Assembly (NCBI GenBank): GCA_022843045.1
Contig: JALHOJ010000017.1
Coordinates: 1 to 60,280, forward strand
From: Phycisphaerales bacterium
GTDB lineage: Bacteria > Planctomycetota > Phycisphaerae > Phycisphaerales > UBA1924
Direction of reading: 5' to 3'
DNA: 60,280 bases
The notes under the pieces were generated by a model. That model had not been told where the DNA came from. It made no database searches and saw nothing but the letters and a program-made list of their open reading frames with translations. The position numbers and the translations under genes are program-made. Shown here piece by piece: positions 53,975-60,280 of the stretch (its first letter is position 1; every line of letters begins with the position of its first letter).

Positions 53975-56215
53975 TCAGGCCCGAATCTCGAACGCGAACG
54001 CGCCCTTGAGGCTCGCGAGCAGCGTCGCGACCGGGGCTTCGAGTTCTTCCTTGGTCAGCGTGCGACCGGCATCTCGGAACGCCAGACGCACCGTCACCGA
54101 CTTCTGGTCCTGCTGCAGCGGCTTGCCGCGGTAGGTGGTCACGTAGTGGATGCGTTCGAGGTTGGCGGGCTTGCGCTGGTCGAGCGCGGCGGCGATGGTG
54201 GCGTAAGGAAGATCGTCGCGAACGATCAGCGACAGATCGCGCTCGATGGCGGGCAGCGTGGGCGGCAGCACCACCCGCGACTTGGGCGGGTAGTGCGCGA
54301 GCAGCACGGCGAGATTCAATTCAGCGACCACGACAGGCACCGCGAGATCGAACGACGCGAGAGCGGACTTGTCCAGCAGGGAGAAGTAGCCCAGCGGCTG
54401 GGGCGAGCCGTTCGCGAAGAGCGAAAGCCGGGCGTAGCCGTTGGCGGCGAGGGCCGGGGCGTGGGGCGACGCGGCCTCGACGGCCAGACGCGACACGTCG
54501 CCCGCGAGCGACTTGACGAGCGCTTCAACCACGCCTCGCATGGCGCGAACGCCCGCGCGTTGGTCGTCGATGGAGCGGCCAGCGCAGTCCATGAGCAGGC
54601 CGACGTTGAAGTGCTCGATCGTGTCCTGGGCGGTGGGCGCGTGGCCCGGCGGGCTGGTGCGCTTGCCCGCAGGCTGCTGCGCGAACGCGCTGGCGAGTTC
54701 GAAGAGTCGCACGCCGCCCGCGCCGACGGACGCCAACGGCGCAAGCGCGCTCGCGGCGGGCGGATGCTGCACGCCCGCGTGCTGGTTGCGGGTGCGGCAA
54801 GTCAGCAGACCCGTGAGCACGCTGGGGCGCAGGGCCGGCTCATCGCCACGGCGGGCGTCGTCCATCACGATGGGCTCGAGATCGCTGGGCGTGAAGGCCT
54901 TGGCGTGCTTGGGCGTCGTGAAGGAGAACGTGATGGTTTCGTGGAAACCCAGGCCCGTGAGCACGCTGCCTAATTCGCGCCGGGCGCGCTCGCTGGGCTG
55001 GGGCGGGCGGACCCGCACCGCCATCTTGTCGTGGACCGGCACTGCGTCCAATCCCTCGATCCGCGCGACTTCTTCGATGAGGTCGATCTCGCGTGTGAGG
55101 TCCGGGCGCCAGACGGGGATCGTGCAGAGCAAGTCGTCGCCGCCTCGGCCCAGGGGCCCCACTTCGATGCCCACACTCGTGAGATGGCGGAGGATGCGGT
55201 CGCGGGGCAGGTCAAAGCCCAGCAGGGCGAGGCAGCGCTGCGTGCGGAAGCGCACCGTCATCGGATTGGCGAGCGGCTTGCCAGCGCGGAGCGTGCCGGG
55301 AAGGACTTTGCCGCCGCCCAGCAGCGCGATCAGCGCGGCGGCCCGGTCCATCGCGGCGTCGAGCGTCCGCGCATCGACGATGCGCTCGTAGCGGTGGCTG
55401 GCGATGGTGCGGATCTGGTGCCGCCGCGCAGCCTTGCGCACGGCGACGGGATCCCAGGTCGCGACTTCGAGGACGACGTCGGTGGTTGCGTTGGAGACTT
55501 CGGAGTCGCCGCCCCCCATGATGCCCGCGAGGCCCTGTGCGTGGGTGCCGTCCGCGACGACGATTTCGTCGCCCTTGAGGACGCGCGGCTTGCCGTCGAG
55601 CGTTGTGAGCTTCTCGTTGGCCTGGGCGAGGCGAATGCGGAGGGCGGGCTTGCCGCCAATGTGCGCGAGCTTGGCGAGATCGAAGGCGTGACAGGGGTTG
55701 CCCAGTTCGCCCGCGATGAAGTTGGTGGCGTCGACGATGTTGTTGATGGGGCGCTGGCCGACAGCTTCGAGCGCGGCCCGCAGCCATGCGGGGCTCTCGG
55801 CGACCTTCACGCCCTTGATCACACGCGCGAGAAACAGCGGGCAGTGATCGGGCACTTGATTCTCAAGCGACAGGACCGACGCGACATCGGGGCCAGCCTC
55901 ATAGTCGCTCGCGGCGAGCGTGCGCGGATAGTCATCCACGCGGGTCGCATGTGCTCCGGTTGCGGTCGCTTCGCGGAGGCGCACCTTGAGATCCGCACAC
56001 GCGGCGAGTTCCCGCGCAAGGCCGACATGGCTCAGGCAGTCCCCGCGATTGCTGGTCACTTCGACATCGAGGCACTCGTCCGGCCCTGCGCAGGTCTGCA
56101 CCGCTTCACGCGACTCGCTGGGCAGGCCCACGGCCATGAGGGAGCGTTCGATCGCCTCGCCCGACAGGGTCTGGCCTTCCAGAAGTTGATTGAGCCACCG
56201 CACGCTGGTTTTCAT
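53975..56215 (-). CDS. pheT: Phenylalanine-tRNA ligase beta subunit lacking the B2 OB-fold
   Basis: A 746-residue beta subunit of the alpha2-beta2 enzyme charging tRNA-Phe. MKTSVRWLNQLLEG starts the B1 domain. The usual EMAP/OB-fold B2 insertion (about 110 residues after MAVGLPSESREAV) is absent: the chain goes directly to LDVEVTSNRGDCLSHVGLARELA. B3/B4 (AFDLAKLAHIGG), B5 (RILRHLTSVGIEVG) and the core follow. The C-terminal FDX-ACB anticodon-binding domain begins PAIERDLSLIVRDDLPYATIA and ends at residue 746. Start ATG 56215. pheS is not adjacent. Confidence 0.95.
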   Translation of the reverse strand: MKTSVRWLNQLLEGQTLSGEAIERSLMAVGLPSESREAVQTCAGPDECLDVEVTSNRGDCLSHVGLARELAACADLKVRLREATATGAHATRVDDYPRTLAASDYEAGPDVASVLSLENQVPDHCPLFLARVIKGVKVAESPAWLRAALEAVGQRPINNIVDATNFIAGELGNPCHAFDLAKLAHIGGKPALRIRLAQANEKLTTLDGKPRVLKGDEIVVADGTHAQGLAGIMGGGDSEVSNATTDVVLEVATWDPVAVRKAARRHQIRTIASHRYERIVDARTLDAAMDRAAALIALLGGGKVLPGTLRAGKPLANPMTVRFRTQRCLALLGFDLPRDRILRHLTSVGIEVGPLGRGGDDLLCTIPVWRPDLTREIDLIEEVARIEGLDAVPVHDKMAVRVRPPQPSERARRELGSVLTGLGFHETITFSFTTPKHAKAFTPSDLEPIVMDDARRGDEPALRPSVLTGLLTCRTRNQHAGVQHPPAASALAPLASVGAGGVRLFELASAFAQQPAGKRTSPPGHAPTAQDTIEHFNVGLLMDCAGRSIDDQRAGVRAMRGVVEALVKSLAGDVSRLAVEAASPHAPALAANGYARLSLFANGSPQPLGYFSLLDKSALASFDLAVPVVVAELNLAVLLAHYPPKSRVVLPPTLPAIERDLSLIVRDDLPYATIAAALDQRKPANLERIHYVTTYRGKPLQQDQKSVTVRLAFRDAGRTLTKEELEAPVATLLASLKGAFAFEIRA

Positions 56216-56276
56216 GGCGGGCGAGGGTACACGGGGAAGTCAGGCGGCGAGATGCCCAGGTGTCAAGGTGATGAGG

Positions 56277-56306
56277 TTGAAGATAATGGTCAGAGTTGTG
56301 CAATAT
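56277..56306 (+). promoter_or_regulatory. Predicted promoter of the peroxidase gene
   Basis: TTGAAG (56277-56282), 18-nt spacer, CAATAT (56301-56306), in the 166-base divergent gap between pheT and the cytochrome c peroxidase. It would give a leader of about 70 nt. Confidence 0.45.
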
Positions 56307-56381
56307 GGGTCGGGCGAAACCGTTTGATTGGTATCGCGGCGAGGGGTGACATGCCGCGATAGCCACAGAAGGAGATTCGTT

Positions 56382-58283
56382 ATGGCTCACAAGAACGCCG
56401 GGGGAACGGGCGTACGTGCACGGATGGGGTCGTTCGCTGTGGCGGGGATGGCGGTGGGCGTGCCGGTGGTCGTAGGGGCAGGATTAACTGCGGCGTACCT
56501 CGCGTATGCCGCGCTGCCGCCCGTGCCGGTGCCGGCGCAGAACCCGATGAGCGAAGCGAAGCGCGTGCTGGGCAAGATGCTGTTCTGGGACGAGCAGATG
56601 TCAACCTCGAACGTGGTGTCGTGCGGGACCTGCCACGTCCCGGCCAACGGGGGGGCGGACAACCGCCTGGCGCGCCACCCTGGCGATGACAACGTGCTCA
56701 ACACGGCGGACGACATCCAGGGCTCGCCGGGCGTCATCAAGTCCGACACCGCCAACAACTTCGTGCGTGACGCGGTCTTCGGGCTTGCGCCCCAGCTCAC
56801 CGACCGCTCGGCCAACTCGATGATCAACGCGGCATATGCCCCAAACCTCTTTTGGGACGGCCGCGCCACCAGCGAATTCCGCGATCCCGAGACCAATGCC
56901 GTGGTGATCCCCGCGGGCGGCGCGCTCGAGAGCCAGGCGGTGGGACCGATCCTGAATGACGTCGAAATGGCACACGCCGGGTTTTCGTGGAGCGAACTGC
57001 GCGAGAAACTCGCGCGAGTCGATCCGCTGGCCCTCTCGACCAACGTGCCCGCCGACGTGCAGGCCGCTCGCCAGCAGTTCAAGACCTATCCCGCGCTGTT
57101 CGCGGCGGCGTTTGGCGACTCACAGATCACCGCTGCCCGCATCGGCATGGCCATCGCGACCTACCAGCGCACGCTGATCAGCAACCAGTCGCCCTTTGAC
57201 TCCTTCCGCGCGGGCAACGTCAACGCCCTCACGCCCCAGCAGCAGCAGGGCCTCACGCAGTTTCAGCAGCACCAGTGCTCGCAGTGCCACAGCCTGACCA
57301 ACGACATGACCACCGACCACTCCTTCCGCAACATCGGGCTGCGCCCGGTCGCGGAGGACAACGGTCGCCAGGCCATTACCGGCAACGTCGCCGACCGCGG
57401 CAAGTTCAAGGTGCCCAACCTACGCAACGTCGCCCTCAAGCGCACCTTCATGCACAACGGCCAGTTCACCACACTGCCCCAGGTGCTCGCGTGGTACGCC
57501 CGGGCGGGCGGCGCGCCGCCCCAGTTCCCCGACAACCAGGACCCGCTGATGAACCAGGTGGTGCCACTGCCGCCGGGCGATTCGCAGGTGATCACGGCGT
57601 TCCTGCAGTCGCTGACCGATCCTCGCGTGGCGAACTCGCAGTTCCCGTTTGATCGGCCCCTCCTGTTCGTGGATCGCCCCACCGACCGCAGCACGATCCT
57701 GGGCGGAGGCGTCGCGGGAAGCGGCGCGATCACGCCCGCGATCCTGGTGCAGGCCCCCACCATGGTCGGCAACCTCGAGTATCGCATCGGCCTCTTCAAC
57801 GCCCGCGGCGGCGCGCAGGCCCGCCTGGGCCTCTCCCGCACCGGCCCAGTCAACGGCCGCATCAACCCCGAACGCTGGTTCAGCTTCACCACCACCAACG
57901 GCACGGGCAACGGCAATGGCGTCGCGACCCAGCACTGGACGCTCACCACCGATGAAGTCCAGCCGGGCGAAGTGCTGTTCGCGCAGTGGTTCGTGACCGA
58001 CGCCGCAGCGGCGGGCGGGCAAGCGCTATCGAGCGTCGCGCAGCTGCGGTTCTTCTGCGGCTCGATGGGCTGCCCCTGCGACGACATCGACTTCAACAAC
58101 GACGGCGCTCGCTACGACCCGACGGACATCGACGCGTTCCTGAGCGTCTTCAGCGAGGGGCCGTGCCTGCCGGTTGGCGCGGGCTGCAACGACGTGGACT
58201 TTAACAACGACGGATCGCAGTTTGACCCCGCGGACATCGACACCTTCCTGCGGGTGTTCAGTGAAGGGCCTTGCAGGGAGTGA
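56382..58283 (+). CDS. Di-heme cytochrome c peroxidase fused to paired dockerin-like repeats
   Basis: A protein of about 633 residues. N-terminal membrane anchor or signal (MGSFAVAGMAVGVPVVVGAGLTAAYLAYA). The CCP/MauG core has two heme sites: CGTCH (C81, C84, H85) and CSQCH (C299, C302, H303), with RNVALKRTFMHNGQF following. Such enzymes reduce peroxide with electrons from small cytochromes in the periplasm. After residue 440 comes a beta-rich region (LVQAPTMVGNLEYRIGLFNARGG... ), and then two dockerin-like units from residue 568 (DIDFNNDGARYDPTDIDAFL and DVDFNNDGSQFDPADIDTFL). ATG 56382 has AAGGAG 7-12 nt upstream. The fusion is unusual. Confidence 0.88.
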   Translation: MAHKNAGGTGVRARMGSFAVAGMAVGVPVVVGAGLTAAYLAYAALPPVPVPAQNPMSEAKRVLGKMLFWDEQMSTSNVVSCGTCHVPANGGADNRLARHPGDDNVLNTADDIQGSPGVIKSDTANNFVRDAVFGLAPQLTDRSANSMINAAYAPNLFWDGRATSEFRDPETNAVVIPAGGALESQAVGPILNDVEMAHAGFSWSELREKLARVDPLALSTNVPADVQAARQQFKTYPALFAAAFGDSQITAARIGMAIATYQRTLISNQSPFDSFRAGNVNALTPQQQQGLTQFQQHQCSQCHSLTNDMTTDHSFRNIGLRPVAEDNGRQAITGNVADRGKFKVPNLRNVALKRTFMHNGQFTTLPQVLAWYARAGGAPPQFPDNQDPLMNQVVPLPPGDSQVITAFLQSLTDPRVANSQFPFDRPLLFVDRPTDRSTILGGGVAGSGAITPAILVQAPTMVGNLEYRIGLFNARGGAQARLGLSRTGPVNGRINPERWFSFTTTNGTGNGNGVATQHWTLTTDEVQPGEVLFAQWFVTDAAAAGGQALSSVAQLRFFCGSMGCPCDDIDFNNDGARYDPTDIDAFLSVFSEGPCLPVGAGCNDVDFNNDGSQFDPADIDTFLRVFSEGPCRE

Positions 58284-58303
58284 TTGAACCCACGACGGTG
58301 ATG

Positions 58304-58330
58304 ACGCCCGGTGATGAACCGGGCGTTTTT
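58304..58330 (+). terminator. Intrinsic terminator of the peroxidase gene
   Basis: ACGCCCGG (58304-58311), loop TGATGAA, CCGGGCGT (58319-58326), TTTT. Begins 21 nt after the stop codon. Confidence 0.9.
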
Positions 58331-58505
58331 CATGGGGTGATCGCTTGAGATCCAGAGGCGGATCGAAAAGGGGCGCAGGCAAGCGGAGCAACGCGGAAAG
58401 CAAGGCGGGGTGGAGTTGTGGTTGTGTTGCCGCGAGGTAATTGCTCGATTGGCCGCACGGTGGGCTCCGCGCGTGCGATCAGGGTGGTCGCATCAGTCCA
58501 AAAAG

Positions 58506-58536
58506 CATCGAAGTCGGCTTGAGGCCGACTTCGATG
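58506..58536. repeat. Perfect CATCGAAG hairpin between convergent genes
   Basis: CATCGAAGTCGGC (58506-58518), loop TTGAG, GCCGACTTCGATG (58524-58536). Thirteen perfect base pairs, 26 nt past the stop of the right-edge gene. A diverged copy lies at 15637-15672. Confidence 0.7.
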
Positions 58537-58561
58537 GCACGTGCATGATGAAACGTGAGGA

Positions 58562-60280
58562 TCAGACGATCGCCGCCGTGCGGCCCAGGGGCGTGCCCAG
58601 GGTCGCGAAGCCGCCCGGGAAGAGCAGGTCGTAACGGTTCATCTCGGCGACGATGGGGGTCGCGGCCTTGACGAAGATGCCGTAGGACTGGTTCTGCTGG
58701 CGGCGGTTGCCGGTGATGAACTCGTCGATGTTGAACTCGGCGACGCGCCGCCCGCCGATGGTGCGGCGGAAGGTTTCGGTGCCGGGCTGCAGGTCGAAGT
58801 TGAAGGTGATTTCGATGGTCACGTCGTTGCTGGAGGGGTTGTAGATGCGAATGTTCTCGGAGAGGCCGGGGTGGCGCTGGACACCGGCGACGTTGGGGTT
58901 CCAATCCACGTCGTCGCCCGGGCGGAAGCCTTCGCCGAAGCCCCAGTAGGTGAAGGCGGTGGCGGAGGAGGAGACCGCGAAGGCGTCCGTGACGCCCTGC
59001 TGACTGACGGGAACCGTCGAGCCGATCGTCACGGGCGTGTTGGACTCGAAGAAGACCGAGTAGGGCTGGCCCGCGGGGAAGTTGGCGATCGAGCTGACCT
59101 GCAGCGTGCTGGCGCGGCCCGCGGGGACCTCGACCGTGCGACGCAGCGTGGTGCCGTTCTGGAACAGGAAGGAGAAGAGCACCGACGCGTTGGTCGCGCT
59201 GCTGTTGAGGATGCCGACCGCTTCGTTGTTGTTGCGAAGGCCAAACTGGCCCTCGGCGAGCACACCGCTGGTGGCGCCGATGCCCGTGGTGCCGACCGAC
59301 CCGGTGGCCTGACGGTCACGCGGGTTGAAGGTGCTCTTGGCGGCCAGGATGGGCAGATCGCTGGTGACCTGCACGGCGTAGCGACGGTCGGAGTTGAGCT
59401 TCTGATCGATCTGGGCCGTGGTGAGACCGCGGCGCTGGTACTCGGCGCGGAGCAGGTTTTCGAGGGGTGCGGCTTCTTCGACGGAGGTGCCTTCGGCGTC
59501 GAAGAGGAAGTCGGCCGGAGCGTTGGCGCCGCCGCCCAGATACACGCCCGAGCGACCTTCAGGACTCACGAAGCGAGTGGTCTTCATGACCAGACCAGTG
59601 TCGACGTCGAAGACGCGGGTGGTGACCTTGGCCGTCAGCAAGTTGGGGTTCTGCAGCACGACGTAGGTGTTGACGCCCGTGTTGAAGTTCTCCGTGCCGC
59701 GCTGCTGCACGTCGCCAAACGTCCAGCTGCCCGAGAGCTGGCTGGTGAAGGCCTCGCCCACGGCAACGGGGCCGGCGTTGATCTGGACAAGGTCGTAATA
59801 GCTGAACGTCGCGGCGATCGGACGGTCAGAGCGAATCTCAACCGCGTACGCGCGGAAGCGTTGGGCTGGGTTGAACGCGCCGCTGGCGAAGAGATCGGGC
59901 GTGTTGAGGTCGACGCCCTTGCGCGAGCGGGGCGGCAGGACCAGCGTGACACCGGTCGCTGCGGCGAGATCGTCGACGGCGGGGACCACGCGGTCCTTGA
60001 AGGCGGTTTCGACGCCCTCGAAGCGCTGGATCACGACGACGCGCGCGGGCTCGTCGTTGGGGTTGGCGATGGGCAGGAATGTGAAGATGTTGGGGCCCAG
60101 GAAGCCTTCGGGGTAGTACACGCGGTACGCGTACGTCGGCACGTTCTGGCCCGCGATGGTCTCGAAGGCGGGGTTGTTGGGGCTGAAGGTGAAGTGGCCC
60201 TGGCCGCCCGAGGTGCTGTTCAGCGTGTTGAGCTGATTATCCAGATCGGTCTGGGAGGTGGCGGTCAGGATGAAGTAGCG
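58562..60280 (-). CDS. Exported beta-rich protein, unknown function (5' end cut by window edge)
   Basis: The last 572 residues of a protein running off the right edge; the frame is open to base 60280, so the start is outside. The composition is Gly/Thr/Asn-rich and beta-like, without cysteine. Recurring turns such as PAFETIAGQNVPTYAYRVYYPEG, RPIAATFSYYDLVQINAGPVAVGEA and TPIVAEMNRYDLLFPGGFATLG suggest several similar domains of about 150 residues. No enzymatic motif or dockerin-like end is present. Likely a secreted or surface protein, by inference only. Confidence 0.7.
   Translation of the reverse strand, partial: RYFILTATSQTDLDNQLNTLNSTSGGQGHFTFSPNNPAFETIAGQNVPTYAYRVYYPEGFLGPNIFTFLPIANPNDEPARVVVIQRFEGVETAFKDRVVPAVDDLAAATGVTLVLPPRSRKGVDLNTPDLFASGAFNPAQRFRAYAVEIRSDRPIAATFSYYDLVQINAGPVAVGEAFTSQLSGSWTFGDVQQRGTENFNTGVNTYVVLQNPNLLTAKVTTRVFDVDTGLVMKTTRFVSPEGRSGVYLGGGANAPADFLFDAEGTSVEEAAPLENLLRAEYQRRGLTTAQIDQKLNSDRRYAVQVTSDLPILAAKSTFNPRDRQATGSVGTTGIGATSGVLAEGQFGLRNNNEAVGILNSSATNASVLFSFLFQNGTTLRRTVEVPAGRASTLQVSSIANFPAGQPYSVFFESNTPVTIGSTVPVSQQGVTDAFAVSSSATAFTYWGFGEGFRPGDDVDWNPNVAGVQRHPGLSENIRIYNPSSNDVTIEITFNFDLQPGTETFRRTIGGRRVAEFNIDEFITGNRRQQNQSYGIFVKAATPIVAEMNRYDLLFPGGFATLGTPLGRTAAIV

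Overview
The window looks like a chromosomal piece of a planctomycete of the class Phycisphaerae (order Phycisphaerales or close to it). The evidence is high GC, a 16S rRNA gene with no 23S gene beside it, several exported proteins ending in paired DFNNDG-type dockerin-like calcium motifs, a protein ending in a PGPG/transmembrane/RRRR sorting tail, CxxCGYxLxGL zinc-ribbon membrane proteins, type II pseudopilins, and large Ser/Thr kinases with PD40 propeller tails. This is inference from family knowledge; no database was searched.

Layout. 0-13 kb is mostly housekeeping: an ABC ATPase cut by the left edge, a VOC protein, argG, recG, a membrane zinc-ribbon protein, rplM-rpsI with a clear terminator, an MFS-type transporter, a nitroreductase, a SAM methyltransferase, an AstD-type aldehyde dehydrogenase, and a DksA-like protein with a histone-H1-like Lys/Ala/Pro tail. 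13-15.5 kb is a tightly packed minus-strand operon of three exported proteins ending in a pseudopilin. 15.5-16.4 kb has no convincing gene. 16.4-19.7 kb holds lspA, a secreted subtilisin, rnpB (RNase P RNA, minus strand) and tRNA-Pro(GGG). 20-27 kb holds two tandem paralogous PD40 Ser/Thr kinases and a phosphotransferase-fold kinase. 27.4-30.3 kb holds an AI-2E/PerM-type permease, a DUF3309 peptide and a cupin. 30.7-35 kb encodes surface proteins: an FG-GAP/dockerin protein and two fibro-slime-domain proteins. 35.3-45.6 kb holds murA with an insertion, a second VOC protein, a PEP-CTERM-like protein, an HD hydrolase, a CNT nucleoside transporter, a TPR-like exported protein, a YeaH/DUF444 protein and a lipoprotein. 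45.97-48.02 kb is an isolated 16S rRNA gene with its own promoter, boxA and terminator. 48.2-60.3 kb holds comF, an ankyrin protein, nadA, two exported dockerin-like proteins, a PheT lacking its tRNA-binding OB fold, a di-heme cytochrome c peroxidase fused to dockerin-like repeats, and a long protein cut by the right edge.

Two families of small intergenic elements stand out. The first is a 27-nt hairpin found four times, always in sense orientation immediately after a stop codon (VOC, argG, rplM, nadA), with correlated changes in its internal loop. The second is a box of about 45 nt followed by a hairpin whose sequence differs in every copy while pairing is kept. It also occurs four times, three of them in consecutive gaps upstream of the three kinase-fold genes. 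A third family of purine-rich CACGGAG/GCAGAGG dyads forms long inverted repeats between genes.
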